A DNA stretch of 64,000 bases from Rhodanobacter thiooxydans (GCF_030291135.1 NZ_CP127409.1:1364001-1428000), one strand, 5' to 3'; counted from the first letter of the stretch, positions 33,569 to 43,161 are shown. The notes: generated by a model not told the origin, from the sequence alone. Numbers and translations: made by a program.

Positions 33569-34897
33569 TCAGAACTCCAGATGCGCGCGCAGGCTGACGA
33601 AGCGCGCCGGCCCGCGGTCGCGGTTGTAGCCGGGGTTGCGGATCAGCTGCAGGTCGGGGGCGAGCGTGAGGTGATCGATCACGGCGACGTTGTAATAGAC
33701 CTCGACAATGCGCTCACGCCCATACGTGAGGCCGCCGTCGCCAAGCGTGAATCCCTGGCCGCCCAGCGCCAGGTAGTCGCGGTGCGCCGGCGAGAGCGCA
33801 TCGATCGCCAGGGCCACGCCGAGATGATCCTGCGGTCGGCTCCAATGAACGCCGGAAAGCTGCATGCCGACACTCAACGTGCGATCGACTTCGGCGAATG
33901 CGAACGATTCGTTGCGCCCGTCATTCCAGCCGGCGCGGGCGAACACGCCGGTATCGCCATCGTCGGCCAGCGGCAGCTCGCCGTTGATGGCAAAGCCATG
34001 CTTGCGCCGGCCAGGCCGGTCGTCGGCATGGATATCCGGCGCGGTGCCATGGGCCAGTGCATACGCGATCGCATCGCGGTACACACCCATGTTCGCGATG
34101 TTGCGGAACGCCAGCAGCCGTAGCACGCCACCGTTCGCCCAGGGCTGCAGGGTCAGCTCCAGTTGCTCGCCGCGTGCACGATGCGGCGAGCTTTCCAGCT
34201 TCGTTCCATTCGCCTCGACAGGCATCAGGTAGACGCCGTAGCGCAGGCTCCAGGTCGGGTTGATCCAGCCCAGCATCAGCCCATCGGTGTAGCCGCGGGT
34301 GTCGGCGGCGAAATCCCATGCAGTGTTGTTGAGCAGCGACCAGTTCAGGAATTGCGTGCGCGCGGCATCGGCGTAGCGGTTCTTGTCGAAGTCATCGCTT
34401 ACCGCCATCAAGCCGAGCTTGATCTCGATGCGGTGCGTGGCTTCCAGCCCCGGCAATTGCCCCTGGCCACGCGTGACCGGCTCGCGTTCGTCGCCCAGCG
34501 GCAACGTCCAGCGCAGGTAACGCCGCGCCACGTACGCGGTCTTGCTCAAGGTGCCTCCACCGGAATGCACCACATCGCCGTTGGCGACGCCGCCGAGTCC
34601 GGTGGCACCGCTGACCGCTTCGCCCTTGAACATTTCCACATCGACATAGAACTGCAGATGTGCCGGCAGGGCCACCCCGAAATACGCACCGAACGTATGC
34701 GAGCGCTCGGTATCGCCTTGTGGCCGGAGGCTCATGGGGCCGCTGTATGGCGAGTGCAGCGTCGATTGATGCTGGTCAACCAGGGTGTATTGCGCGCCCA
34801 GCCACTGCGGCACAAACAACGGTGCGTCGCTGGCCAGTGTGGGCGCCGATGCCAGCGCGAGCCAGGTGGCTGCGCCGAACAGGTGAAATTTCTTCAT
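33569..34897 (-). CDS. OprB-like carbohydrate porin
   Basis: A 442-residue outer-membrane protein: signal peptide ending APTLASDAP, then the QWLGAQYTLVDQHQSTLHSPYSGPMSL opening seen in the OprB/carbohydrate-selective porin group, repeated amphipathic strands with Gly/Asp/aromatic alternation, and a C-terminal LRAHLEF ending in Phe, as needed for barrel insertion. Members pass sugars or related solutes. The 239-nt gap upstream (34898-35136) must hold its promoter; I see no clear motif there. Confidence 0.85.
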   Translation of the reverse strand: MKKFHLFGAATWLALASAPTLASDAPLFVPQWLGAQYTLVDQHQSTLHSPYSGPMSLRPQGDTERSHTFGAYFGVALPAHLQFYVDVEMFKGEAVSGATGLGGVANGDVVHSGGGTLSKTAYVARRYLRWTLPLGDEREPVTRGQGQLPGLEATHRIEIKLGLMAVSDDFDKNRYADAARTQFLNWSLLNNTAWDFAADTRGYTDGLMLGWINPTWSLRYGVYLMPVEANGTKLESSPHRARGEQLELTLQPWANGGVLRLLAFRNIANMGVYRDAIAYALAHGTAPDIHADDRPGRRKHGFAINGELPLADDGDTGVFARAGWNDGRNESFAFAEVDRTLSVGMQLSGVHWSRPQDHLGVALAIDALSPAHRDYLALGGQGFTLGDGGLTYGRERIVEVYYNVAVIDHLTLAPDLQLIRNPGYNRDRGPARFVSLRAHLEF

Positions 34898-35136
34898 GCG
34901 GATCTTCCGTGTACGCCGCACGGAGCGAGTGGGTCAGCCGGGCAGCGATCCACTCGCGGCCGAGCTGCGAGTATGGGCATCGGGTTGCACCGAAGTTTCC
35001 CTGGGGGCAGTCCGGATGCAACCGGCAGGGGTGCGATCCATGATGATCGGGTCTCGTGTATTTCTGGTGCAGGTGAAGGCGCGCGCATGCTGATGGCCCG
35101 GTGTGCTCAAGTCAACCGCTGGCGCGGATGTTCCGG

Positions 35137-35775
35137 TCAGTCGGCGACGGTCTTGTGCTTGTACCGGCACAGATCGCGGATCACGCAGTGCGGACAATCC
35201 GGCTTGCGTGCCTTGCACACATAGCGGCCATGCAGGATCAGCCAGTGGTGGGCATCCTGCTTGAACTCGGCCGGCACCACTTTCTCCAGCTTGTCCTCGA
35301 CTGCGCGCACGTCCTTGCCCGGCGCGAGTCCGGTGCGGTTGGCGACGCGAAAGATGTGCGTGTCGACCGCGATGGTCGGTTCGCCGAACGCGGTGTTGAG
35401 CATCACGTTGGCGGTCTTGCGACCCACGCCGGGCAGCGCTTCCAGTGCCTCGCGCGAGCGCGGTACCTCGCCGTCGTGTTTCTCGATCAGCAGTTGGCAC
35501 AATGCGATGACGTTCTTCGCTTTCGTGTTGAACAGGCCGATCGTGCTGATGTAGCTTTTCAGGTCGTCCTCGCCGAGTTCGAGGATCGCCTGCGGCGTGT
35601 TCGCCACCGGATAGAGCTTCTTCGTGGCCTTGTTGACGCCCACGTCGGTGGCCTGTGCCGACAACACCACGGCAACCAGCAGCTCGAACGGCGTGTTGTA
35701 GGCCAGCTCGGTGGTGGGGTGCGGGTCGAGTTCGCGCAGGCGCGAGAACAGTTCGATCACGTCGGTACGCTTCAC
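35137..35775 (-). CDS. nth: endonuclease III
   Basis: A 212-residue base-excision-repair glycosylase/AP lyase for oxidised pyrimidines. The helix-hairpin-helix [16 protein letters not shown] carries the catalytic Lys at residue 120, and the essential Asp is residue 138 in AVDTH, the same positions as in E. coli Nth. The 4Fe-4S cluster ligands Cys187, Cys194, Cys197 and Cys203 follow the exact C-x6-C-x2-C-x5-C spacing. Its start overlaps the rsxB stop (ATGA), the order rsxB-nth found in many proteobacteria where the rest of the rsx operon is in between or upstream. Confidence 0.97.
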   Translation of the reverse strand: MKRTDVIELFSRLRELDPHPTTELAYNTPFELLVAVVLSAQATDVGVNKATKKLYPVANTPQAILELGEDDLKSYISTIGLFNTKAKNVIALCQLLIEKHDGEVPRSREALEALPGVGRKTANVMLNTAFGEPTIAVDTHIFRVANRTGLAPGKDVRAVEDKLEKVVPAEFKQDAHHWLILHGRYVCKARKPDCPHCVIRDLCRYKHKTVAD

Positions 35776-36377
35776 GGTTTCGGCTCCTGCTGTTTCGCCC
35801 GGGCGCGGGCCAGGGCGGCCAGTACCGGATTGACCGGGCCGGCGGCGGTATCCACCGCGGCCTTGCGCGCGGCCAGCTCAGCCTCGCGTTCGTCGCGCTG
35901 GCATTGCAGGCGTGCTTCGCGGCGCTGGAAGTGCATGCGTGCCGCGTCGGCGTGCGCCGTGTCGATCTGCGCGGGCGGCATCGGCTCCAGCACGATGCAG
36001 TCGACCGGGCAGGCTGCCACACACAGCTCGCAGCCGGTGCAGTCGTCGGCGAGCACCGTATGCATCAGCTTCGAGGCGCCCACGATGGCATCGACCGGGC
36101 AGGCCTGGATGCACTTGGTGCAACCGATGCAGTCGGCTTCGACGATGCGCGCCTGCATGCGTGGCTTCTCGACGCCGTGTGCGGGATCCAGCTGCAGCAC
36201 CGGTCGCTGCAGCAGCGCGGCGAGCTTTTCGATGCCTGCCGCGCCGCCCGGGGGGCAACGGTTGATTTCTGCCTCGCCGTGCGAGATCGCCTCCGCATAC
36301 GGCCGGCAACCGTGGTAGCCGCATTGCTCGCATTGCGTCTGCGGCAGCAGGGCGTCGATGCGATCGGCCAGGCTCAT
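35772..36377 (-). CDS. rsxB: RsxB/RnfB-type iron-sulfur protein, stand-alone
   Basis: A 201-residue protein: an N-terminal four-Cys 4Fe-4S domain ([22 protein letters not shown] ... NRCPPGG), two ferredoxin clusters ([16 protein letters not shown] and [16 protein letters not shown]) and a charged helical tail. These are the domains of RnfB/RsxB, the electron-entry subunit of the Rnf/Rsx complex that also resets SoxR. The N-terminal membrane helix of typical RnfB is missing, and no rsxA, C, D, G or E is nearby. Start ATG 36377 lies 11 nt after the metG stop; an overlapping ATG at 36428 is also possible. Confidence 0.85.
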   Translation of the reverse strand: MSLADRIDALLPQTQCEQCGYHGCRPYAEAISHGEAEINRCPPGGAAGIEKLAALLQRPVLQLDPAHGVEKPRMQARIVEADCIGCTKCIQACPVDAIVGASKLMHTVLADDCTGCELCVAACPVDCIVLEPMPPAQIDTAHADAARMHFQRREARLQCQRDEREAELAARKAAVDTAAGPVNPVLAALARARAKQQEPKP

Positions 36378-36387
36378 CGTCGGTGTG

Positions 36388-38490
36388 TCAGCGCACGGTG
36401 GCGCCTGGCTGGGCGCCTTGGTCGGCATCGAGCAGGAACAGGTCGCTGCCGCCGTCGCCGGCCGAGAGGATCATGCCTTCGGACAGGCCGAAGCGCATCT
36501 TGCGTGGTGCGAGGTTGGCGATGAAGACCACGTTGCGGCCCACCAGTTTCGCCGGCTCGGCGTAGGCGGCGCGGATGCCGGAGAAGATCTGTCGCGTGCC
36601 CAGCATGCCGGCGTCCAGTTCGAAGCGCAGCAGTTTGTCGGAACCGTCCACGAATTCGCAGGCGGTGACCTTGCCGATGCGCAGGTCGAGCCTGGCGAAG
36701 TCGTCGATGCCGATGGTGGCGGGCGCGGCCGGAGCCGGGTCGGCGATCACGGCGGCGGGTTTCGGGCTGTCGTTCACGGCTTTCTTCTTTTTCGGGGCGG
36801 CGGGAGTTTCGGCCGGGCTGCCGAGCGAATCCTTCGAGGCCTCGACCATCGCCTCGATGCGTTTGGGGTCGATGCGGCCGAGCAACGGTTCGAACGTGTT
36901 GATGGCGTGGTTGCGCAGGCCGGCGCGGGCGTCGTCGAAGTCGGCGATTGGTGCGGCCAGGAACCGTTCAGCGGCGGCCGCGGTGATCGGCAAAATCGGC
37001 TTGAGCATGCCGGTCAGCAGGCGGAACGCGGTCAGCGCGAACGAACACACCTGGTGCAGCTCGTCGCGGCGGCTCTCGTCCTTGGCCATCGCCCATGGCG
37101 CCTTGGCGGCGATGTGGCCGTTGACCAGGTCGGCCATCAGCACGAAGCGGCGGGTGACCTCGGCGAAGTCGCCGCTGTCGTACAGCGCGGCGATGCCGTC
37201 GTAGTGTTCCAGCAGGGTGTTCCACAGCGCGGTCTCTTCCGCGCAGAACTGCGGCGCCAGGCGGCCGCCGAAATACTTGTGCACGAAGCCGGCAGTGCGG
37301 CTGGCGATGTTCACCCACTTGCCGACCAGGTGTGAGTTGACGCGCTCCTCGAACGCCTTGAGGTCGAGGTCCACGTCGACCGGCGCGTCGCCGAGCATGC
37401 TGGCGAAGTAGTAGCGCAGGAATCCCGGATGCAGGCCGGCGTCCAGGTAGGTGCGCGCCTGGATGAAGGTGCCGCGCGACTTGGACATCTTCGCGCCGTT
37501 CACCGTGAGGTAGCCGTTGACGTGCAGCGCGGTCGGCGTGCGCAAGCCGGCGCCATGCAGCATTGCCGGCCAGAACAGGCCGTGGAAGTTGATGATGTCC
37601 TTGCCGATGAAGTGGTGCATCTCGGCGCTGCTGCCGGGAGCGAGGAACTCGTCGAACTTCAGGCGGGTGCGGTCGCACAGCGCCTTGAAGCTGGCCAGGT
37701 AGCCGACCGGCGCATCCAGCCATACGTAGAAGAACTTGCCCGGCGCGTCGGGGATCGGGAAGCCGAAGTAGGGTGCGTCGCGCGAGATGTCCCAGTCCTT
37801 CAGGCCGCCGTCCAGCCACTCGCGCAGCTTCGCCGCCACGCCGCTGTTCGCCACCGGCTTGCCGTGGGTGAATTTGCCGGCGAACCAGTCGCGCAGCAGG
37901 CCCTCGAACTTGCCCAGCTGGAAGAAGTAGTGCTCCGAATCGCGCAGTACCGGCGTGGCGCCGGACATCACCGAGGTCGGGTTGATCAGGTCGGTCGGCG
38001 CGTAGGTGGCGCCGCAGTGCTCGCAGTTGTCGCCGTACTGGTCCGGCGTGCCGCAGTTCGGGCAGGTGCCCTTGATGTAGCGGTCCGGCAGGAACATCTG
38101 CTTTTCGGGGTCGAACAACTGCTGGATCTCGCGTTTGGCGATGTAGCCGCCGTCGCGCAGGCGCGTGTAGATCAGCGTCGACAGCTCGCGGTTCTCTTCC
38201 GAATGGGTGGTGTGGTACTGGTCGAAGGCCACGCCGAACGCGGCGAAATCCGCCTCGTGGCCTTCGCGGATGCCGGCGATGAAGGCCTCGGGTGTCATGC
38301 CGGCCTTTTCCGCGGCCAGCATGATCGGCGTGCCGTGCGCGTCGTCGGCGCAGACGTAGGCCACCTTGTGGCCGCTCATCCGCTGCGCGCGCACCCAGAT
38401 GTCGGCCTGGATGTAGCCCAGCAGGTGGCCCATGTGCAGCGGGCCATTGGCGTAGGGCAGGGCGTTGGTGACGAGCAGGCGACGACTCAT
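36388..38490 (-). CDS. metG: methionyl-tRNA synthetase
   Basis: A 700-residue class I aminoacyl-tRNA synthetase that charges tRNA-Met. The HIGH-type motif is HMGH at residues 19-22 and KMSKS at 334-338. The inserted zinc knuckle carries CPNCG and CEHCG. After the anticodon domain a Lys/Pro/Ala-rich linker (around [14 protein letters not shown]) leads to a C-terminal EMAP-II-like tRNA-binding/dimerisation domain ([28 protein letters not shown]). This is the full-length E. coli-like form. Probably first gene of a metG-rsxB-nth transcript. Confidence 0.98.
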   Translation of the reverse strand: MSRRLLVTNALPYANGPLHMGHLLGYIQADIWVRAQRMSGHKVAYVCADDAHGTPIMLAAEKAGMTPEAFIAGIREGHEADFAAFGVAFDQYHTTHSEENRELSTLIYTRLRDGGYIAKREIQQLFDPEKQMFLPDRYIKGTCPNCGTPDQYGDNCEHCGATYAPTDLINPTSVMSGATPVLRDSEHYFFQLGKFEGLLRDWFAGKFTHGKPVANSGVAAKLREWLDGGLKDWDISRDAPYFGFPIPDAPGKFFYVWLDAPVGYLASFKALCDRTRLKFDEFLAPGSSAEMHHFIGKDIINFHGLFWPAMLHGAGLRTPTALHVNGYLTVNGAKMSKSRGTFIQARTYLDAGLHPGFLRYYFASMLGDAPVDVDLDLKAFEERVNSHLVGKWVNIASRTAGFVHKYFGGRLAPQFCAEETALWNTLLEHYDGIAALYDSGDFAEVTRRFVLMADLVNGHIAAKAPWAMAKDESRRDELHQVCSFALTAFRLLTGMLKPILPITAAAAERFLAAPIADFDDARAGLRNHAINTFEPLLGRIDPKRIEAMVEASKDSLGSPAETPAAPKKKKAVNDSPKPAAVIADPAPAAPATIGIDDFARLDLRIGKVTACEFVDGSDKLLRFELDAGMLGTRQIFSGIRAAYAEPAKLVGRNVVFIANLAPRKMRFGLSEGMILSAGDGGSDLFLLDADQGAQPGATVR

Positions 38491-38632
38491 GGGGCGTATT
38501 CCGGTGATGACTGCGCATTATGCCATGACCACCCCGCTGTACTGGCCGCAGGTGGGCTTCCGGCAAGGGTCCGGCAACGACGTCCGGTGTGGTCCGGACT
38601 CGCTTTGTGGCGGCTGAACGCGATCCGTCCGA

Positions 38633-38675
38633 TTACATGTTTATACGCATTTATGTATATTCATACGTATTTTTG
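38633..38675 (+). promoter_or_regulatory. AT-rich promoter/operator with three 10-bp phased repeats
   Basis: Three consecutive decamers, TTATACGCAT (38641-38650), TTATGTATAT (38651-38660) and TCATACGTAT (38661-38670), fit a consensus TTATACGTAT with exact 10-bp phase. They are followed by a T-run. TATATT at 38656-38661 could be the -10 box. The block is very AT-rich in a GC-rich genome and lies 16 nt before the MFS gene start, with a DeoR regulator in the same operon. It is a good candidate operator. Confidence 0.55.
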
Positions 38676-38690
38676 CCGGATGGAACAAGC

Positions 38691-39854
38691 GTGCAGACGA
38701 GCAGCAATCCCCTGGCGACGGACGAACGGAACGGGCTGGCATCGGCCATCCGCGCCACCCGCCTGGTCTTCCTGGTTTCCGGCATCGGCATGGCCGCGTG
38801 GGCGCCGATGGTGCCGTATGCGAAGGCACGGCTGGGCCTGGACGAGGCCCAGCTCGGCATGTTGCTGCTGGCTTTTGGCGGCGGCTCGATGGTGTCGATG
38901 CCGCTGGTGGGCTGGCTTACCCATCGTTTCGGCAGTCGCCGGGTGATCGGCGCCGGCGGCTTGCTGCTGTGCCTGGCGTTGCCGCTGCTGGCGCTAGCGC
39001 CGGGCGTGGCCACATTGGCGCTCGCCCTGTTGTACTTCGGCGCGGCGCTGGGTGCGGTGGACGTGGCGATGAATGCGCACGCGGTGGAGGTGGAGCGGCG
39101 CGACGGCCGCCCGCTGATGTCGGGCTTCCACGGGCTGTTCAGCATCGGCGGCTTGAGCGGGGCGGCGGGCATGAGTCTGCTGCTGGCACTGGGCATGCCG
39201 CTGACCGCCGCCGCTGTGGTGATGGCCGCGTTGCTGGCGGTCGTGGTCGTGACGCAGTGGCCACGCCTGATCGAACACGTCGAGGATGTTGGTGAACGCG
39301 CGGCGTTCGGCATGCCGCGCGGCATCGTGCTGGTGCTGGGTCTGTTGTGTTTCATCAGCTTCCTGGCCGAGGGTTCGATGCTGGACTGGAGCGCGGTGTT
39401 CCTGCGCGACTTCCGCGGTTTCCCGGCGGCTTCCGCCGGCCTCGGCTATGCCGCCTTTTCAGTGGCGATGGCCGTGGGTCGACTTGGCGGCGACCGGATC
39501 GTGGCGCGCTTCGGCCCGGTGCTGACCGTGCGCCTGGGCGCCTGCACCGCGGCGGCGGGCTTCCTGCTGGCGTCGATGCTGGCGTGGCCGCCCGCGGCGC
39601 TGAGCGGCTTCGTGCTGGTCGGACTGGGCGCGGCCAATATCGTGCCGGTGATGTTCGGCGCGGCCGGCCGGCTGCCTGGCACCTCGCCGGGCATGGCCAT
39701 CGCCATGGTGACCACGCTGGGTTATGCCGGCCTGCTCAGCGGCCCGGCGCTGATCGGGTTCCTGGCCCAGGCCAGCAGCCTGCCGGTGGCGCTGGCCGCA
39801 GTGGCCGGCCTGCTGTTGCTGACCGCCGCCTCGGCAAGGCTGGTGCGGCCATGA
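38691..39854 (+). CDS. MFS transporter
   Basis: A 387-residue, 12-helix major facilitator protein (about ARLVFLVSGIGMAAWAPMVPYAK-type opening, GWLTHRFGSRRVIGAGG at the loop 2-3 motif, DVAMNAHAVEVERRDGRPLMSGFHGLFSIGG in the middle). The DVAMNAHAVEVE ... GFHGLFSIGG region is common in fucose-permease-like/YbjJ-type MFS proteins, so a sugar or small-metabolite substrate is plausible. I chose GTG 38691 with a GGA site 7 nt upstream because an earlier ATG at 38589 would translate the AT-rich operator. Overlaps the HAD gene by 4 nt. Confidence 0.85.
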   Translation: MQTSSNPLATDERNGLASAIRATRLVFLVSGIGMAAWAPMVPYAKARLGLDEAQLGMLLLAFGGGSMVSMPLVGWLTHRFGSRRVIGAGGLLLCLALPLLALAPGVATLALALLYFGAALGAVDVAMNAHAVEVERRDGRPLMSGFHGLFSIGGLSGAAGMSLLLALGMPLTAAAVVMAALLAVVVVTQWPRLIEHVEDVGERAAFGMPRGIVLVLGLLCFISFLAEGSMLDWSAVFLRDFRGFPAASAGLGYAAFSVAMAVGRLGGDRIVARFGPVLTVRLGACTAAAGFLLASMLAWPPAALSGFVLVGLGAANIVPVMFGAAGRLPGTSPGMAIAMVTTLGYAGLLSGPALIGFLAQASSLPVALAAVAGLLLLTAASARLVRP

Positions 39855-40480
39855 AAGCTCCGCGCTTCGACACCGTGGTGTTCGACTTCGGCGGCGTGCT
39901 GCTGGACTGGAACCCGCGCCACCTGTATCGCCGGTTGTTCGATGACGAGGCGGCGATGGAGAGTTTCCTGGCCGAGGTATGCACCGCGCACTGGAACGAA
40001 CAGCAGGATGCGGGGCGCCCCTGGCACGAAGCCATCGCCGGGCTCAGCGCGCAGCACCCGCAATATGCCGCGCTGATCGCCGCTTACCGCGAGCGCTGGG
40101 ACGAGATGCTGAGTGGGCCGATCGAAGGCAGCGTGGCCATCCTCGACGAGCTGCGCGCACGCGGCGTGCCGCTGTACGCGCTGACCAACTGGTCGCAGGA
40201 AACCTTTCCGCTGGCGCGGCAACGCTACGGTTTCATGGACGCCTTCCGCGGCATCGTGGTGTCGGGCGAGGAGCGCCTGATCAAGCCCGACCCGGCGATC
40301 TTCCGCGTGCTGCTGTCGCGCCATGGCCTGGAGGCCGCGCGCACGGTGTTCATCGACGACGCGCCGCGCAACGTCGAGGCCGCGGCACGGCTGGGCATGC
40401 ACGCGCTGCACTTCCGCGACCCCGTCACGCTGCGCGGGGACCTGTGCCGGGCGGGCCTGCTGGAGGTGGTGCATGGCTAG
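39851..40480 (+). CDS. HAD-family hydrolase
   Basis: A 209-residue haloacid-dehalogenase-superfamily phosphatase: motif I DTVVFDFGGVLLDWNP (the second Asp replaced by Gly-Gly, as in YihX-like sugar phosphatases), motif II YALTNWS, motif III Lys in ERLIKPDPAIF, and motif IV VFIDDAPRNVEAA. YihX-like HADs dephosphorylate sugar phosphates such as alpha-glucose-1-phosphate. Between an MFS transporter and a DeoR regulator, coupled to both by overlaps (4 nt and 8 nt), it fits a sugar-handling operon. Confidence 0.87.
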   Translation: MKAPRFDTVVFDFGGVLLDWNPRHLYRRLFDDEAAMESFLAEVCTAHWNEQQDAGRPWHEAIAGLSAQHPQYAALIAAYRERWDEMLSGPIEGSVAILDELRARGVPLYALTNWSQETFPLARQRYGFMDAFRGIVVSGEERLIKPDPAIFRVLLSRHGLEAARTVFIDDAPRNVEAAARLGMHALHFRDPVTLRGDLCRAGLLEVVHG

Positions 40481-41270
40481 GCGCACGCCGTCCGTGGAAA
40501 TGCTGCCGCAGGAGCGCCGGCACGAGATCCTGCAGCGCCTGCGCAGCCGCGGGCGGGTGGTGGCGGCGGAGCTGGCGGCGGAGTTCGTGGCGTCGGAGGA
40601 TTCGATCCGCCGCGACCTGCGTGAACTGGCCGCGCAGGGATTGTGCCGACGCGTCTACGGCGGCGCGCTGCCGCTGTCGGCGGTGGTCGCGCCGCTGCAG
40701 CAGCGGCGTAGCGAACAGGTGGGCCGCAAGCTGGCGCTGGCGCGCAAGGCGGTGAGCCTGGTGCGGGAAGGGCAGGTGCTGCTGATCGACGCCGGTTCCA
40801 CCAATGCCGCGATCGCCGCGGCGCTGCCCGAGCGGATGCGCCTCACGGTGATCACCAATGCGCCGGATATCGCGCTGGCGCTGATCGAGCGCGAAGGCTT
40901 CGAGATCCTGCTGCTGGGCGGCCGCATCGATCCGCGGATCGGCGGTGCGGTGGGTGCGCAAACCCTGCAGGAGCTGCAACGCGTGCGCGCCGACCTGTGC
41001 TTCCCTGGCGCCTGCGCGATCAATGCGGACAGCGGGCTGTGGAGTTTCGACAGCGAGGAAACGCGGCTGAAGCGGGCGATGGTCGAGGCCAGCGGCGAGA
41101 CCGTGGTGGTGGCCACCAGCGACAAGCTGGGCACGGTGGCCACGCACCGGGTCGTGCCGATCGCCGAGGTGCAGCACCTGGTGCTCGAACATGCCGTCGG
41201 CCGGCCGGCGCGTGCCGCGTTCAGCGCCCGCGGCGTCAGCGTGCACCGGGCCGAAGCGGTGGCCGACTGA
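40473..41270 (+). CDS. DeoR-family transcriptional regulator
   Basis: A 265-residue DeoR regulator: winged-helix N-terminus (LPQERRHEILQRLRSRGRVVAAELAAEF, SEDSIRRDLRELAAQGLCRRVYGGALP) and a C-terminal sugar-phosphate sensor domain (LLIDAGSTNAAIAAALPERMRLTVITNAPDIA, LLLGGRIDPRIGGAVG, VATSDKLGTVATHRVVPI). DeoR proteins repress sugar genes until a phosphosugar binds. It ends the MFS-HAD-DeoR operon and likely binds the phased repeats upstream of the operon. An 8-nt overlap with the HAD gene fixes the ATG at 40473. Confidence 0.92.
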   Translation: MARRTPSVEMLPQERRHEILQRLRSRGRVVAAELAAEFVASEDSIRRDLRELAAQGLCRRVYGGALPLSAVVAPLQQRRSEQVGRKLALARKAVSLVREGQVLLIDAGSTNAAIAAALPERMRLTVITNAPDIALALIEREGFEILLLGGRIDPRIGGAVGAQTLQELQRVRADLCFPGACAINADSGLWSFDSEETRLKRAMVEASGETVVVATSDKLGTVATHRVVPIAEVQHLVLEHAVGRPARAAFSARGVSVHRAEAVAD

Positions 41271-41286
41271 TCGGCCGCACATGAAA

Positions 41287-41317
41287 ACGCCCCGCACCGG
41301 CGGGCGGTGCGGGGCGT
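41287..41317 (-). terminator. strong hairpin terminator between convergent genes
   Basis: ACGCCCCGCACC (41287-41298), loop GGCGGGC, GGTGCGGGGCGT (41306-41317): a perfect 12-bp stem. Four A's before it on the plus strand give a TTTT run on the minus transcript, so it best ends the DUF2147 gene. It may also stop the DeoR operon. Confidence 0.8.
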
Positions 41318-41342
41318 CTGGTCGAACGCGGTGGTGCGAGGG

Positions 41343-41807
41343 TCAGTTCTGCCGTTCCCAGAGCTGCGAGCGGCCGAGCAGGGCGAAGCCGATGTAGCCG
41401 TGCACGTCGAGCTTCTGCCCGCCGTCCACCAGCTTGAGCTTCACCTTGTAGATCTTGCCGTTCTTCGGGTCGAGGATCTTGCCGCCGTCCCACACGTCAT
41501 CGTCCTTGCTGACGCCCCACATGAAGGTCATGCCCACGATCGGCTGGTCCTTGCGCTCGCCGTCGCACTTGGTGCACAGCGGGTGCTCGCCGTCGCGCGC
41601 CACGTCTTCCGGCGTGCGGTTCAGCAACTGCACGATCTTCGCCTGGTACTCGCCGTTGTGCTCGGTGATCTCGACGATCGACTTCGGCTGGTGGGTGGTG
41701 TCGTCGATGGTCTTCCAGGTGCCGGCCGGCGTGTCGTTGGCGGCCAGCGCGGCGCCGGCGGCCAGCAGCAGGCCGGCAGCGAAGGTGAGACGAACAGCAT
41801 GCTTCAT
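41343..41807 (-). CDS. DUF2147 exported protein
   Basis: A 154-residue protein with a signal peptide (MKHAVRLTFAAGLLLAAGAALAAND) and a DUF2147 domain: TPAGTWKTIDDTTHQPKSIVEITEHNG, CTKCDGERKDQPIVGMTFMWGVSKDDDVWDGGKILDPKNGKIYKVKLKLVDGG and GYIGFALLGRSQLWER. These are small periplasmic beta-rich proteins; the ligand is unknown. The CTKCDGE pair may form a disulfide. The ATG at 41807 follows a clear GGGAGG site. Confidence 0.88.
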   Translation of the reverse strand: MKHAVRLTFAAGLLLAAGAALAANDTPAGTWKTIDDTTHQPKSIVEITEHNGEYQAKIVQLLNRTPEDVARDGEHPLCTKCDGERKDQPIVGMTFMWGVSKDDDVWDGGKILDPKNGKIYKVKLKLVDGGQKLDVHGYIGFALLGRSQLWERQN

Positions 41808-41964
41808 GGATGATCCTCCCGTACGAAAGCGTATGGATGCGAGACTGGCGAGGTTCGGCGGGAGCGTCAAGCTGCAATGCGCCATCCCTCGTCACTGACC
41901 CAGGTCAGCGGGCCGGCGCCGGCGGGCTGGCATAATGGGCATCCCCGCAAACACCCGAGCCGAC

Positions 41965-43059
41965 ATGACGCAGGCGAACGAAACCCTGGTCCGCCAGATC
42001 CTTGGTGGTCTCATCGACACCCATACCGGCGCGCCACTGGGCGAGGCCGTGCGCGCGGTCGGCGTGGACGGGGCGAAGGTGTCGGTGGACCTGCAACTGG
42101 GCTACCCGGCCGCCGGCGCCATCGACAGCCTCGCCGCTCGCGTGCGCCAGGCGCTGGAAGCCGATCCGGCGATCGACGCCGCCGTGGTGTCGATCACCAG
42201 CCGCATCCACGTGCACAAGGTGCAGGGCACGCTGGGGCCGCTGCCGAACGTGAAGAACATCATCGTGGTGGCCTCCGGCAAGGGCGGCGTGGGCAAGTCC
42301 ACGGTGTCGGCCAACTTGGCGCTGGCGCTGCAGGCCGAGGGTGCGAAGGTCGGCGTGATGGACGCGGACATCTACGGCCCCAGCCAGCCGACCATGCTCG
42401 GCGTGCACGGCAAGCCGGCGTCGCCGGACGGCAAGAGCATCATCCCGATGCAGGCGCACGGCATGCCGGTGATGTCGATCGGCTTCCTGGTGGAAGAGGA
42501 CACGCCGATGATCTGGCGCGGTCCGATGGTGACCCAGGCGATGATGCAACTGCTCACCGACACGCGCTGGGAGCAGCTCGACTACCTGATCGTCGACCTG
42601 CCGCCGGGCACCGGCGACATCCAGCTCACGCTGTCGCAGAAGGTGCCGGTGGCCGGCGCGGTGATCGTCACCACGCCGCAGGACATCGCCCTGCTGGATG
42701 CGCGCAAGGCGCTGAAGATGTTCGAGAAGGTCGAGGTGCCGGTGCTGGGCGTGGTGGAGAACATGGCCACCCACGTCTGCTCCAGCTGCGGCCACGAGGA
42801 AAACATCTTCGGCGAAGGCGGCGGCGAGCGCATGGCCACGCAGTACGGCGCGGCCTATCTGGGCTCGTTGCCGCTGGACATCCGCATCCGTGAGCAGACC
42901 GACGGCGGCAACCCCACGGTGGCGGCGATCCCCGACTCCGATCTCGCCATGCGTTATCGTGAGATCGCCCGCAACGTGGCCGGCCGGCTGTCGCGGCAGC
43001 CGCGCAACAAGTCGCTGGGGTTGGGCAAGATCGTGGTGCAGGGCGTGCCGGCCGCATGA
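41965..43059 (+). CDS. apbC: iron-sulfur cluster carrier ATPase ApbC/Mrp
   Basis: A 364-residue P-loop protein that delivers Fe-S clusters to target proteins. The N-terminal DUF59/MIP18-like domain (about residues 1-85) is followed by the Mrp ATPase: deviant Walker A VASGKGGVGKST at residues 102-113, DADIYGPSQPTMLG, LPPGTGDIQLTLSQ, and the C-x2-C cluster site CSSCGHEE. I chose the ATG at 41965; an ATG ten codons upstream is possible. It is divergent from DUF2147. Confidence 0.95.
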   Translation: MTQANETLVRQILGGLIDTHTGAPLGEAVRAVGVDGAKVSVDLQLGYPAAGAIDSLAARVRQALEADPAIDAAVVSITSRIHVHKVQGTLGPLPNVKNIIVVASGKGGVGKSTVSANLALALQAEGAKVGVMDADIYGPSQPTMLGVHGKPASPDGKSIIPMQAHGMPVMSIGFLVEEDTPMIWRGPMVTQAMMQLLTDTRWEQLDYLIVDLPPGTGDIQLTLSQKVPVAGAVIVTTPQDIALLDARKALKMFEKVEVPVLGVVENMATHVCSSCGHEENIFGEGGGERMATQYGAAYLGSLPLDIRIREQTDGGNPTVAAIPDSDLAMRYREIARNVAGRLSRQPRNKSLGLGKIVVQGVPAA

Positions 43060-43161
43060 CGGCAACGGCGTAGCAGGTGCCGGTGGCGCTGTCGGGCCTC
43101 TGCGGGCGGTGACGCGGTCGGCTGGCGCGGCGGTACCCCGACCATGTACTTTTGCCGTTTT

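Noticed and set aside
38589..38690. Upstream ATG start for the MFS gene
   Set aside because: It would translate the AT-rich phased repeats into a Tyr/Ile/Val/Phe run unlike MFS N-termini, while GTG 38691 has a ribosome site.
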